Source of the DNA: Verrucomicrobiota bacterium
Lineage (GTDB): Bacteria; Verrucomicrobiota; Verrucomicrobiia; Verrucomicrobiales; Akkermansiaceae
DNA length: 64,000 bases
NCBI GenBank assembly: GCA_026397725.1
Contig: JAPLUI010000098.1
Location: forward strand, 1-64,000
Direction of reading: 5' to 3'
Shown here: piece after piece, positions 9,547-19,228 of the stretch
Position numbering within the stretch: position 1 is the stretch's first letter
Layout of the letters: each line of letters starts with the position of its first letter
Made by a program: the position numbers and the translations under genes
Notes under the pieces: model-generated
What the model was told of the DNA's origin: nothing
Databases searched by the model: none
The model's input: only the letters and a program-made list of their open reading frames with translations

Positions 9547-11043
9547 TCAGTCCAGGCTCTCGACCATGATTTCGTGGCGGGTGCCGTTGATATTGAGCAC
9601 CATGTTCCCGGCCTGGCCGGGATCCACGGGTGGGGCCGCCCGGGCCACGACGGCAGCGGGTACGGGTGCGGCAGTCCGCGCCGGCGTCCGTGCGGGGGTG
9701 GCGGCACCCCTGCCCATGATGAGCGCCTCGACCTGCTGCGGAAACATCGCAAACAGCACCACCGTCTCGTCATCGGTGGGCAGGCCCTTGTCGGCGCACT
9801 GCTTCCGGTGACCCTCCAGGCCGGGAGCTAACAAGTCCGCCGGGCGCTGGGTCACCACTTGCCGGCCGCTTTGCCTGGCCACCTGCGCCAGCACCTGCGG
9901 ATTGATCGGGCCGGGGACTTTGCCGTACTTGCCAAGGGCGATGTCCTGGGCGGATGGGCAGATCATCTTCCAGCGGCCGAACTTGACGTTCATCATCGCC
10001 TGGGTGCCGACGATCTGCGAGGTGGGCGTGACGAGCGGAATCCAGCCGAGCGCCTCGCGCACCACCGGGATTTCCCTGACCACCTCGTCGAACCTGTCGG
10101 CCATCCCCTGCTCCGCGAGTTGGTTGCGGAAGTGGGACAACATGCCGCCGGGCACTTGGAAGACCAGAATGTCCGTATCCACCCGCTCGTTGGCCGGGTT
10201 GGTGAACTTTCCGAGTTGCCGGTACACCTCCTCAAAATGGACGCGCAGTTCCTGCAGCTTGGCGCGATCCAAGTGCGGGCAGCGCGGATGGCCCGCCAGC
10301 AGGGCGAGCATCCGCACGGTGTCCGGTTGAGCGGTGCCATTGGCAAACGGCGCGATGGAGGTCTCGACGGCATCCACCCCGGCATCAATCGCCGCCAGAT
10401 AGGCGGCCGCCCCGAGCCCGGCCGTATCATGGGTGTGCAAGGTGAGCGGCAGCCCGACGCGGCGCTTTAGTTCCTTGACCAGTTCAAATGCCACCCGCGG
10501 GGCGATGATGCCGGACATGTCCTTGATGCCGATGGAGTGGCAGCCCATGGTTTCAAGCTCCACGCCCATTTCGACAAAGGTGCCGATGGGGTGGACCGGG
10601 CTGATGGTGTAGCAAATCTCGCCGCGGGCATGCTTGCCGCAAGCCACGACCGTCTTGATCGCCGTGACGAGGTTGCGGGGGTCATTGAGCGCATCAAAAA
10701 TCCGGAACACATCCTGTCCGGCGGCGGCGCTGGCCCGTACGAACGCCGCCACCACGTCATCCGGGAAGCTGGTGTACTGCACGATGTTCTGCCCGCGCAG
10801 CAGCATGATTTGCGGGGTGCGCGGCGCGGCCTGCTTGAGTGCCCGCAACCGGTCAAACGGATTCTCATTGAGGAAGCGGAGGCAGGAGTCGATGGTCGCC
10901 CCGCCCCATGTTTCGAGGCCGCTGAAGCCCATTTCATCCAGAATCGGAGCTGCTGGCAGCATCTGCGCAGTGTTCATGCGGGTGGCGGCGAGGGCTTGGT
11001 GCCCATCGCGCAGAACGGTATTGTTGAAGGTGACAGGGAGCAT
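9547..11043 (-). CDS. Pyruvate/oxaloacetate carboxyltransferase subunit (OadA/PycB-like)
   Basis: 498 aa. I placed the start at 11043 ([18 protein letters not shown]), because the upstream extension is not family-like. The TIM-barrel carboxyltransferase shows [18 protein letters not shown], the active-site lysine region GIKDMSG and the metal-binding [10 protein letters not shown]. Conserved PYC/OADA domain follows (FRNQLAEQG...). The protein ends in an Ala/Pro linker plus a short piece ([19 protein letters not shown]) resembling only the first strand of a biotinyl domain. No MKM biotin-lysine motif is present, so the biotin carrier is either a separate protein or has been lost. It is divergent from citrate synthase. 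Confidence 0.87.
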   Translation of the reverse strand: MLPVTFNNTVLRDGHQALAATRMNTAQMLPAAPILDEMGFSGLETWGGATIDSCLRFLNENPFDRLRALKQAAPRTPQIMLLRGQNIVQYTSFPDDVVAAFVRASAAAGQDVFRIFDALNDPRNLVTAIKTVVACGKHARGEICYTISPVHPIGTFVEMGVELETMGCHSIGIKDMSGIIAPRVAFELVKELKRRVGLPLTLHTHDTAGLGAAAYLAAIDAGVDAVETSIAPFANGTAQPDTVRMLALLAGHPRCPHLDRAKLQELRVHFEEVYRQLGKFTNPANERVDTDILVFQVPGGMLSHFRNQLAEQGMADRFDEVVREIPVVREALGWIPLVTPTSQIVGTQAMMNVKFGRWKMICPSAQDIALGKYGKVPGPINPQVLAQVARQSGRQVVTQRPADLLAPGLEGHRKQCADKGLPTDDETVVLFAMFPQQVEALIMGRGAATPARTPARTAAPVPAAVVARAAPPVDPGQAGNMVLNINGTRHEIMVESLD

Positions 11044-11293
11044 GGTCGGGTTGAGAAAACTGGGAACCTGCGGCGCGGTTCGAGCCCCGCCGCGAAAACC
11101 GCCGCATGCTTTCTTCCCCACCCACCACATGCAATGCCAAACCGTGAGACGCACCCGGAAAACCCGCGCCCATCCTCACCATGGCCGGTGGCAGGCACCC
11201 TCCACGCAACCAACGCCGGTATTTCCAGCAAATTTGCCGGGAGTGGCGATTCGTACTAGCCTGCCTGGCCAAAGCGTGGTAAAAAAACCGCGT
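11044..11293. promoter_or_regulatory. Divergent promoter region between carboxyltransferase and citrate synthase
   Basis: 250 bases separate the two divergent start codons. No operator or attenuator could be identified by eye. A short A-tract (11279-11287) lies just before the citrate synthase start. Confidence 0.35.
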
Positions 11294-12586
11294 ATGACTG
11301 GCACAGCGGAACTCATTATTGATAACCAACGTTTGGAGCTGCCCACGATTTGCGGCTCGGAGGGCGAAGTCGGCATTGACATCTCCACCCTGCGCGACAA
11401 GACCGGCTGCATCACTCTGGACCCCGGCTATGGCAACACCGGGGCCTGCAAGAGCGCCATCACCTTCATTGATGGCGAAAAGGGCATCCTCCAATATCGC
11501 GGCTACGACATCGCGGAACTCGCCGCCAAGAGCACCTTCGTCGAAACCTCGTATTTGTTGATCTACGGCGAGCTGCCAAACGCCGCCCAGGCGGCGGAAT
11601 TCTCCGCCATGCTCACCGAAAACCAAGTGCTCCACGAGGGGATGCGCTTTCACTTTGAAGGCTTTCCCACCTCCGCCCACCCGATGGCCATCCTCTCGGC
11701 CATGATCAATGCCGCCTCCTCGTATTATCCTAACATGGTTAGCGGCAGGAGCCGCCAGGAGCGCTTCCCCCATCATGCGGCACGCCTGATTTCCCAGGTC
11801 CGCACCATCGCCGCCTTCTCCTATCGCAAGGCCCACGGCCTGCCCGCCATCTATCCGAAATTCAAACTCAAGTACGCGGAGAACTTCCTTCACATGATGT
11901 TCTCCTCGCCCAACGAGGACTGCGAATTCAAGCCGGAAATCGTCCGCGCGCTCGATCTGATCTTCCTGCTCCATGCCGACCACGAGCAGAATTGCTCCAC
12001 CTCCACCGTCCGCATGGTTGCCTCCAGCCGCGCCAACCTGTTCGCCTCCGCCGCCGCCGGCGTCTGCGCCCTGTGGGGGCCCCTGCACGGCGGCGCCAAC
12101 CAGGCCGTGCTCGAAATGCTGAAAGAAATCCACAAGGAAGGCGACGATGGCTCCAAGTTTCTCTCGGAAGTCAAAGACAAGGTCGGCAACCGCCGCCTGA
12201 TGGGCTTCGGCCACCGGGTGTACAAGAACTTCGACCCCCGCGCCGTCATCATCAAGGAACAATGCGACAACGTGCTCGCCAAGTTGCACAAGTCCGACCC
12301 CTTGCTGGACATTGCCAAGAAACTCGAGGAGATCGCCCTCCACGACGATTACTTCATTTCCCGCAAGCTCTATCCGAACGTCGATTTCTACAGCGGCATC
12401 ATCATGCGTGCCATCGGCATCCCGCTGGACATGTTCACGGTGATGTTTGCCATCGGTCGCATGCCGGGCTGGATCGCCAACTTCAAGGAAGTGATGGAAG
12501 ACCCGGACAGCCGGATCTCGCGGCCCCGCCAAATCTACACCGGCCCCACCTTGCGCACCTATATCCCCAAGGAAGAGCGCGTCTGA
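11294..12586 (+). CDS. gltA: Citrate synthase
   Basis: 430 aa, full-length type II (hexameric, GltA-type) citrate synthase that condenses oxaloacetate and acetyl-CoA. Start at 11294 ([17 protein letters not shown]) fits the family N-terminus. Diagnostic motifs: [30 protein letters not shown], catalytic His in [25 protein letters not shown], second catalytic His in [15 protein letters not shown], and Asp in [10 protein letters not shown]. The divergent neighbour makes oxaloacetate, so the pair sits at the entry to the TCA cycle. Confidence 0.96.
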   Translation: MTGTAELIIDNQRLELPTICGSEGEVGIDISTLRDKTGCITLDPGYGNTGACKSAITFIDGEKGILQYRGYDIAELAAKSTFVETSYLLIYGELPNAAQAAEFSAMLTENQVLHEGMRFHFEGFPTSAHPMAILSAMINAASSYYPNMVSGRSRQERFPHHAARLISQVRTIAAFSYRKAHGLPAIYPKFKLKYAENFLHMMFSSPNEDCEFKPEIVRALDLIFLLHADHEQNCSTSTVRMVASSRANLFASAAAGVCALWGPLHGGANQAVLEMLKEIHKEGDDGSKFLSEVKDKVGNRRLMGFGHRVYKNFDPRAVIIKEQCDNVLAKLHKSDPLLDIAKKLEEIALHDDYFISRKLYPNVDFYSGIIMRAIGIPLDMFTVMFAIGRMPGWIANFKEVMEDPDSRISRPRQIYTGPTLRTYIPKEERV

Positions 12587-12707
12587 GCAGGGCTGCCGGG
12601 AATCCAAGCCGAATGCAAGGCAGCCGGCGACCATCGCCATTCCGGTGGTCCCCGCTGCCCCTGCCCGGAAACCTCAAGGCCGGGGCGGTTGCGCTGCCCG
12701 CGGACTT

Positions 12708-14768
12708 TCAGAACCCGATCGTGGCCCGGATGCCAAAGAGTTGCGGGTCGCCGGGGGAGCCGGCGCGGATCTGCGGATTGACGAAGCTGTAATACTCCTC
12801 ATCCAACATATTGCGTCCGAACAGGGCCACCGAGAAATTTCCCACGGCATAGCCGAGTTCGGCATCCCAGCACAGATAGGCACCTTGGCGGAAGCGTTCG
12901 TCGTTGGCTTCGTTGAAATAAGTCGCGCCGGTCATCCGCAGCGAGGTTTGCACGTAGAAGCCCTTGGGAAAGTCATAGCGGGCACCGAGACTGCCCGTGA
13001 ACTCGGGCACAAACGGCACCGCGTTCCCGTCAAAGGGAGCGGAGTCGAATTCCGCGTTCACATACCCCGCACTGCCTTGCAGGGTCAGCCCGGCCACCGG
13101 TTGCCACCGCAGTTCCGTCTCCAACCCAAGCGACAGCACCCGATCGGCATTCACGGTATAGAAGTCGGTGGAATCCGGCGCCTCGCGGTTCAACTGATAG
13201 TTGTCGCTGCGGTTGCAGAATCCCGCCAGCGAGAATGTCAGATGACTGTCTGGCAACGAGACTTCCATGCCGACCTCGTTGTTCCACGCCACTTCCTCGT
13301 CGTAGCGGGCGGTGGCGGGAGTGCTGGCAAAGGCCGAAAAGCCTGCTGGCTTGATGCCTAGCGCGCTCCGCGCGTACAGCCGCGTGGTGTCGCACCAGGC
13401 ATAGCTGGCTCCGAGTTCCGGCGAGGCATACCAAGCGCCCTGATCATCGCGCACCACGCTTGGCGCGGGAAGGAAGCTCGTTGGAATGACGGGGGAGGCT
13501 GCCGTCTTGGTGCGGTCGATCTTGTTATCCACGTATTCCACCCGAGCCCCGGCTTGCAGGCTCAAGCGCGGGTTCACCGCATAGGAAGCCCGGCCATAGG
13601 CCGCCAGATTCCACTGATCGAGATCGTAAAGGGTGCGCTCGGAATAGGGCACCCAGACGCCCGGCGGCATCTTCACCGGGAACGCCCGCATCGCGTCGCC
13701 ACTGCTTGCCTGGTTCATGAAAAACACGCCGGTCCGCCACGACCACGGGGCGGCATCCTGCGGGGACTCCCAACGGAATTCCTGGGTCCACATCCGCTGG
13801 TCCTGGATGATCGTCGAACTCGACTCAAAGCCAGGCAGACTCGCCGTCAAATCCAGATCGGTGATGCTCGGGTCGAGCTGCCAGTTCTGCCAGGCGGTGA
13901 TGGACTTCAGCCGTCCCCAGTTTGCCTCCTTGGTCCAGTGCAACGAAACCTGTTGGCGTTCCATCACGGACTTGCCGGCGATTTCCGATTCCACCGTGAA
14001 CGGATTCGGGCTGTCCAAGCGACTCAGGCGCTGGGCACCGTCGTCCGCACGTTCCGCCATCACCCGCAGCCGCCACTCGGTATCCGGCGAGGGTTTCCAA
14101 TACAAGTTGGCCAAGCCACCGGAAATCGAGCGGTCGTCGGTGGCCCGGCCCAAGGTTGAATTGTCGATGAACCCGTCGCGCTCCTGATGATAGAGTTGCA
14201 GGGTTTGGGAGAAGCCGGCGCCGAGCGGGCCACCGGTGCGCAGCCTGGCCCCCCAGGCGTCATAGGATCCGTAATCGGCCGTCACTTGCGTTTCATTCCC
14301 GGTGGTTGGCTGCGGGGTGGTCATTTCGAGCATCCCGGCCGCGCCGTTGCGCCCGAAGATCGTCCCCTGCGGGCCGCGCAGGACCTTCACCTGGTCCAAT
14401 TCCAACAAGCCGGCCGGATAGCTGCAGGTGTCACCCATCGGCACATCATCCACCACCATCCCCACCGCCGGAGGCGAAAAAAACAGGGCGTTCGCCGAAC
14501 CGCGCATACTGAGGATGTCCCCATAGCCCCGCGTGTCACTCGTCACCACCGAGAAATTGGGCACCAAGCCCGATAGATTGGCCACCGAATCAACCTGAAA
14601 CAGGTCCAACTCCTTGCCTAACAAAATGCTCCCGGTGGAGCGGTCCGCCGTCACCACCAGCGGTTCCATCGGAGCCGTCGGTTGGGCCGCCCGCATCAGG
14701 CCGAGCGGGCAGGCCCCCAGCAACAGGGTGGTGAGGAATGTGACGGGTGTGTGGTTCTGAATGCTCAT
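12708..14768 (-). CDS. TonB-dependent outer-membrane receptor
   Basis: 686 aa from the ATG at 14768 (signal MSIQNHTPVTFLTTLLLGA). Plug domain at about 35-165 (LVVTADRSTGSIL, LSMRGSANALF, VLRGPQGTIFGRNGAAGML), then a 22-strand-type barrel that ends in a TonB-receptor tail: FGRNMLDEEYY ... FGIRATIGF with terminal Phe. The TonB box may be PLVVTADR. It imports a large substrate (siderophore, vitamin or glycan) with TonB energy. No SusD partner is adjacent, so the substrate cannot be inferred. Confidence 0.9.
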   Translation of the reverse strand: MSIQNHTPVTFLTTLLLGACPLGLMRAAQPTAPMEPLVVTADRSTGSILLGKELDLFQVDSVANLSGLVPNFSVVTSDTRGYGDILSMRGSANALFFSPPAVGMVVDDVPMGDTCSYPAGLLELDQVKVLRGPQGTIFGRNGAAGMLEMTTPQPTTGNETQVTADYGSYDAWGARLRTGGPLGAGFSQTLQLYHQERDGFIDNSTLGRATDDRSISGGLANLYWKPSPDTEWRLRVMAERADDGAQRLSRLDSPNPFTVESEIAGKSVMERQQVSLHWTKEANWGRLKSITAWQNWQLDPSITDLDLTASLPGFESSSTIIQDQRMWTQEFRWESPQDAAPWSWRTGVFFMNQASSGDAMRAFPVKMPPGVWVPYSERTLYDLDQWNLAAYGRASYAVNPRLSLQAGARVEYVDNKIDRTKTAASPVIPTSFLPAPSVVRDDQGAWYASPELGASYAWCDTTRLYARSALGIKPAGFSAFASTPATARYDEEVAWNNEVGMEVSLPDSHLTFSLAGFCNRSDNYQLNREAPDSTDFYTVNADRVLSLGLETELRWQPVAGLTLQGSAGYVNAEFDSAPFDGNAVPFVPEFTGSLGARYDFPKGFYVQTSLRMTGATYFNEANDERFRQGAYLCWDAELGYAVGNFSVALFGRNMLDEEYYSFVNPQIRAGSPGDPQLFGIRATIGF

Positions 14769-14900
14769 TGCGGGGGGGCTGGATTGAAAGGAGGACGCGC
14801 TACGCGAACGCCCGGCGACTTCTTGCACGGCCTCTCAAGCTGTGACAAGCAAAACCCTGCCGGAAAAATTTCCGCCAGGGTGGCATGGGGCGGTGGTGTT

Positions 14901-16190
14901 TCAGAGTTGATAGCACATCAGCTTGTCCTGTTCGCGCAGATAGAGCCGGCCCCCGGAAACGACCGGGTACGCCCAGGATTCCCGTTCCTGGAACTTGGCC
15001 ATGAAGGTGCCCTTCAAGCGGAATTCCTGCGGGTTCGCCTCCACCAGCGCCACCAGGCCGTTCTGGTAACGGAAGATCAGGTGACCGTCCACATAGGTGA
15101 CTGCCGCCGAGCCTTTGCCGGGGGCTTTGGCCGATTCCCACATCGACTTGCCGGTCTTGAGGTCGAAGCACCTGGGTTCGCCGCCGTTTTGCTTGTGCCC
15201 GCAATAGATATAGCCGTCCACCAGCACCATGCCGCCATGGTGGTTTTGCAGGACGTCGGGTTTCAGGAAGTAAACCTCTTGCGCCTTCACGCCATCGCCG
15301 TCCGGCTCGAGCTTGACCAAGCCCGCGCCGGCCCCGTAGGCGGTTGAACTGAAGACCTGGTCACCCGCGATGACCGGCATGGTGATGTTCGCCACGTCGT
15401 TCACCGTGCGATCATAACCCCAAAGGAATTTCCCGTCGGCAGCCCGCACGCCGATCACCCCGTGGCCGGTCATTTGGACGTATTGTTTCACCCCCGCCGC
15501 CATTGAGATCACTGCCGAGCCATAGCCCGCGCCGGGCTTGCCGTTTTTCCCGTATTCCGGCACCTTGCACTTCCACAGTTCCTTGCCGCTGTCCTTGTCG
15601 AGCGCCACCATCATCGCCTCCGGTCCGCCGGGCGTGCAGATCGCCGCTTGCCCGTCCACCAGCACCGATTCCGCATAGCCCCAACCGGTCATCATCCGGC
15701 CACCCCATTCCTTGTCGAAACTCTTCTTCCAGACCACCTTGCCATCGGTGCCGAGGCAGGCGATCATGCCGTTGGAGGTGGTCACCCACAGGTACTTCCC
15801 CAGCACGGTCGGGGTGCATCGCGAGCCCTCGAAGCCGTGCTTGGGCACCCCCTCGGTCAACACCGTAGACCACAGCACCTTGCCGTCCTTGGCATTGATC
15901 GCCACCACTCCCTGGCCGTCCTTGAAGTCACCCGTGGTGTAGATCCGCTCGCCCACGACCGCCACACCGGCATAGCCGTTGCCCATGCCTTCGCCCATCC
16001 AGAGCAATTCCGGGGGCTGCTGCTCCCAACTTTTGATGATGCCCGTTTCGGTTGATTTGCCGTCGCGCTCCGGCCCCCGGAACTGCGGCCAGTCCTTGCC
16101 CGTTGCCGGGGAATTCCCGAGCGCAAAGCCCGCCATTGAAACCATCATGCCCAATCTGAAACGATCCGCCGTGTTCATTGTTTTGCTCAT
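14901..16190 (-). CDS. PQQ-like beta-propeller secreted protein
   Basis: 429 aa (or 425 from the Met at codon 5). Signal-like N-terminus MNTADRFRLGMMVSMAGFALG. WPQFRGPERDGKS opens the propeller, a hallmark of the planctomycete/verrucomicrobial PQQ_2-type family. Blades repeat motifs such as DGKVLWS, DGKVVWKKSF and SGKELWKCKVP. Members look like BamB or quinoprotein propellers but usually lack the enzyme active site, and the role is unknown. Same strand as the TonB receptor downstream (132 bases). Confidence 0.8.
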   Translation of the reverse strand: MSKTMNTADRFRLGMMVSMAGFALGNSPATGKDWPQFRGPERDGKSTETGIIKSWEQQPPELLWMGEGMGNGYAGVAVVGERIYTTGDFKDGQGVVAINAKDGKVLWSTVLTEGVPKHGFEGSRCTPTVLGKYLWVTTSNGMIACLGTDGKVVWKKSFDKEWGGRMMTGWGYAESVLVDGQAAICTPGGPEAMMVALDKDSGKELWKCKVPEYGKNGKPGAGYGSAVISMAAGVKQYVQMTGHGVIGVRAADGKFLWGYDRTVNDVANITMPVIAGDQVFSSTAYGAGAGLVKLEPDGDGVKAQEVYFLKPDVLQNHHGGMVLVDGYIYCGHKQNGGEPRCFDLKTGKSMWESAKAPGKGSAAVTYVDGHLIFRYQNGLVALVEANPQEFRLKGTFMAKFQERESWAYPVVSGGRLYLREQDKLMCYQL

Positions 16191-16370
16191 CAGGTTGCCC
16201 GGTACGCCCGCCCTTGGCGCAGTCTTTCACAAATTTTCTCATGGCGAGAGAGAGCCACCTCGCCTGGCGTCCGTCTGCCAGGGGAAAACTTTCCTGCAGT
16301 TCCCTCGCGGCGGTCTTCCGGCCCGCTGGCCGGGATTCCGCTGGCACCGCCGAAGGGTCCGCCGGCCGGG

Positions 16371-17048
16371 TCAGTCGAGCTTGCGGAGGCGGAGGTTGCG
16401 CAGGGCGGCGCCGGTGTGCCAGGTGGAGATGCCGAGCGGGACGCAGGGCTGGACTTCCATGCGGATGGAGATTTTGCGCCCGGTGAGTTCCTGCTCGATG
16501 ATTTTCTCGTCGTCGATCCAGGCGGTGAGGTGGGTCTTGGTGACCCTGAGGCGGATTTTATACCAGGTCTTCTCCTTGAACTCCCTGATGGTGGCGGTCT
16601 GGTTCTCGGAGGCGTCCAGGTCGTCGATGCTGGACAACCCGACGAGGGTCCCGCCCCAGCCGCCGCAGATGAGAGTGCAGGGATCCTGGTTCACGGGAAA
16701 GGTGAGGCCGCAGAAAAAATCGTGACCGGCGGTGCGCATGGCTTCCAACTCGATTTCGTAGTTCATGCGGGCGGGCGGTTCGCCGTCCCGGACGATGCCG
16801 GCGGCCGGTTCGCCGGGGCCGATGCGGAGTTCGCCGTTGGTGACGGTGATATTGCCCTTGGCACCGAAGTCAGCGGCTTTCCAGCCGTTCAGCGTTTTGC
16901 CGTCAAACAGCGCTTGCCACGCCTGTCCTGCGGCGGGTTTGGCCGTGGGTTTGGGCGTGGACGTTTCCTGGTCGTCAGCGGCAGCGGCGAAGGGGACTGC
17001 GGCCAGCGCGACCAGCAGGGCGAGTAGGGGTTTCCGATTCATCGGCAA
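16371..17048 (-). CDS. DUF1080 secreted protein (3-keto-disaccharide hydrolase fold)
   Basis: 225 aa with signal peptide ([21 protein letters not shown]; an ATG two codons upstream is equally possible). After a Thr/Pro/Lys linker comes the DUF1080 domain: [19 protein letters not shown], then [38 protein letters not shown] and [20 protein letters not shown]. The fold is a concanavalin-like jelly roll; characterised relatives hydrolyse 3-keto-glycosides. Genes of this type are expanded in Verrucomicrobiota. Confidence 0.85.
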   Translation of the reverse strand: MPMNRKPLLALLVALAAVPFAAAADDQETSTPKPTAKPAAGQAWQALFDGKTLNGWKAADFGAKGNITVTNGELRIGPGEPAAGIVRDGEPPARMNYEIELEAMRTAGHDFFCGLTFPVNQDPCTLICGGWGGTLVGLSSIDDLDASENQTATIREFKEKTWYKIRLRVTKTHLTAWIDDEKIIEQELTGRKISIRMEVQPCVPLGISTWHTGAALRNLRLRKLD

Positions 17049-17280
17049 GAACTACGGGACCGGGCGAGCACATGTTTCGGGTTCAGCTGAAAAATCCATC
17101 GGCACATCAGTGCCGCGCCTAACCACCCCCCGCCAGGCCGCCGGGATGTTCCCGAAAACCACGGGACTGCCAACCGGTCGTACCGCATTGCCACGCCCGG
17201 TCTTTTCACCCCGGCAAAATTGTTGCACAATCCGCTTGAGCTGGGGCAGCAGCGGGGCCACGGTGGCGGCGCAACTTCCC

Positions 17281-17814
17281 ATGGTCAGCCTTACCTCCAT
17301 TCTTGAAACCGCTTACGATTCGAAGATCGAAAGCAACGTGATCGTCACCCGCGTGGACGCGGCGATGAATTGGGTGCGGAAAAACTCGCTGTGGCCGATG
17401 CCGATGGGGCTGGCGTGCTGTGCGATCGAGTTGATGGCGACGGCGTCGGCACGCTTCGACATTTCGCGCTTCGGGATGGAAGTGATGCGCTTTTCGCCGC
17501 GGCAGGCGGATGTGCTGGTGGTGTCCGGCACGGTGACGTACAAGATGGCACTGGCAGTGAAACGGATCTGGGACCAGATGCCGGAGCCGAAGTGGTGCGT
17601 GGCGATGGGGGCCTGCGCGTCGAGCGGGGGGATGTATCGCAGCTACGCCGTGTTGCAGGGGATCGATCAGTTGATTCCGGTGGACGTGTATATTTCCGGG
17701 TGCCCGCCGCGGCCCGAGGCCTTGATCGCCGGTTTGATGCGGCTGCAAGAGAAAGTGGATACCGAGCACGCCCTGCTGGATCAAAAGCGGAGCATGCTGG
17801 ATGCCTCCGCGTGA
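17281..17814 (+). CDS. nuoB: NADH-quinone oxidoreductase subunit B
   Basis: 177 aa. Start at 17281 ([19 protein letters not shown]) gives the family length. The longer open frame to 16765 overlaps a real gene on the other strand. The N2 [4Fe-4S] ligands are all present: the Cys pair in [10 protein letters not shown], Cys in [12 protein letters not shown] and Cys in [13 protein letters not shown]. NuoB carries the last cluster of the electron chain before quinone. It is followed 34 bases later by nuoC, but nuoA is absent upstream. Confidence 0.95.
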   Translation: MVSLTSILETAYDSKIESNVIVTRVDAAMNWVRKNSLWPMPMGLACCAIELMATASARFDISRFGMEVMRFSPRQADVLVVSGTVTYKMALAVKRIWDQMPEPKWCVAMGACASSGGMYRSYAVLQGIDQLIPVDVYISGCPPRPEALIAGLMRLQEKVDTEHALLDQKRSMLDASA

Positions 17815-17848
17815 TGCCCGTTGATCAACCCAACCCGAGACTGTAATC

Positions 17849-18418
17849 ATGGCCGCCGCTGATGATGTGAAAGTGCTCCGCGAGTCCTTTGTGGAGAAGG
17901 TATTGGAAACCGTGGAATTCCGGGGTGAGCAGACGCTGCGGGTGACCTTGGAGGCGCTGCACCCGGTGTTGGCGCAATGCCGCCACGAGCTGGGTTACGA
18001 GATGTTGCTGGATATTTCCGCCGTGGATCACCTGGGCGAGACCCCCCGCTTTGAGGTGGTTTATGAGCTGGCCACGGTGGATGATTCCAAACGCCTGCGG
18101 GTGAAAGCCAGGGTGGCCGAGGACGCCCCGGTGGCCACGGCGGTGGATCTGTGGGCTGGCGCGGATTGGCATGAGCGGGAGGTGTGGGACCTGATGGGGA
18201 TTGGCTTTGCCGGGCATCCGAACCTGAAGCGGATTCTGATGTGGGAGGGCTATCCGTATTTCCCGCTGCGCAAGGATTTTCCGCTGGCGGGAAGGCCCAC
18301 CGAGCTGCCGGAGGTCGCCTTCACCGGAGTGGCCCCCATGGTCGGCGGTCCTTTTGTCAGCACGGCGGGCGCTCCCAATTCGGTGCTGCGCGAGCCGCGC
18401 TCGCATGCCATCGATTGA
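17849..18418 (+). CDS. nuoC: NADH-quinone oxidoreductase subunit C
   Basis: 189 aa, 30 kDa complex I subunit. Signature region: LWAGADWHEREVWDLMGIGF, HPNLKRILMWEGY and PLRKDFPLAG. The usual neighbour nuoD is missing: the next gene is a rhomboid. The rest of complex I must be encoded elsewhere, or this pair is a second copy. Confidence 0.94.
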   Translation: MAAADDVKVLRESFVEKVLETVEFRGEQTLRVTLEALHPVLAQCRHELGYEMLLDISAVDHLGETPRFEVVYELATVDDSKRLRVKARVAEDAPVATAVDLWAGADWHEREVWDLMGIGFAGHPNLKRILMWEGYPYFPLRKDFPLAGRPTELPEVAFTGVAPMVGGPFVSTAGAPNSVLREPRSHAID

Positions 18419-18460
18419 TTCGCTGCAAACCGCAGTTGTGCTCCCGCCCCCCACCCCGTG

Positions 18461-19213
18461 ATGCAATGGCTGGGTCCTCATTTTCCTGAAATGGCCCGGC
18501 GCTGCGGCCACTTGGCGCAGGCCCGCTGGCCGTGGGTGTTTGCGCTGCTGATCATGGGCATCCACGGGCTGGTGGCATGGGCGGGTGGCGTCCACCAGGT
18601 CCCCCAATGGTATCTGTTGCTGGGCTTGAGGCGGGCGGACGTCCTGAGCGGGAGTGCCTGGCAGGTGCTGACGTACGCCTGGCTGCACGGGACTTGGCTG
18701 CACGCCGGGATCAATGCGCTGTGTTTGCTCATCCTGGGCGGCCGGGTGGAATACATGCTGGGGAGCCGGGGGTTCTTGAGAACCCTTGGTGCCGGGATCA
18801 TCGGCGGTGCGCTCGGACATCTGTTGCTGGCGAGTGGCGGGGCCAACGCCTCCCATTTGGTTGGCATCTCAGGTGCCTGCGTGGCCCTGCTGCTGGTGAT
18901 TACCACCCTCTCGCCGGAGTCGAGAATGTTTCCCTTGCCAGTCTCCGGCCGCAGTCTTGGGCTTGGCCTCCTGACAGCGGAGTTGTTGCTTGCGCTGGCC
19001 GATCCGCAGCTCGGGGTGCCGGGCTTTTCCCGCCTCGGGCAAGCGCTCGTCGCGCAAGGACTGGGAACTTGGTTCGCGCTCGGCCACGCCTGCCACGTCG
19101 GCGGCGGCGTGGCAGGGTACTTGAGCGCCAGATGGATCCTGCGTCCGGGCCCCACGCTCATGCAACTCCGCCGAGAACGGGAACGCTACCAAGCCAAGCG
19201 GCGGTGGCCCTGA
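18461..19213 (+). CDS. Rhomboid family intramembrane serine protease
   Basis: 250 aa, about six transmembrane segments. L1-loop-like W(Q)VLTYAWLHGTWLHAGINALCL includes the HxxxHxxxN motif of TM2. Nucleophile Ser in VGISGACVALL (GxSG, TM4) and catalytic His in GHACHVGGG (TM6) are both present, so it should be active. ATG at 18461 is preceded by an in-frame GTG at 18458. It cleaves transmembrane substrates in the membrane; targets unknown. Position 40 bases after nuoC suggests a shared transcript. Confidence 0.9.
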   Translation: MQWLGPHFPEMARRCGHLAQARWPWVFALLIMGIHGLVAWAGGVHQVPQWYLLLGLRRADVLSGSAWQVLTYAWLHGTWLHAGINALCLLILGGRVEYMLGSRGFLRTLGAGIIGGALGHLLLASGGANASHLVGISGACVALLLVITTLSPESRMFPLPVSGRSLGLGLLTAELLLALADPQLGVPGFSRLGQALVAQGLGTWFALGHACHVGGGVAGYLSARWILRPGPTLMQLRRERERYQAKRRWP

Positions 19214-19228
19214 GAGTCGGCGGACAAC

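Noticed and set aside
10634-11293. N-terminal extension of the citrate synthase frame
   Set aside because: It lies over the opposite-strand carboxyltransferase gene; family length and motifs fix the start at 11294.
16765-17280. N-terminal extension of nuoB
   Set aside because: It overlaps the DUF1080 gene on the other strand, and the sequence does not look like NuoB.
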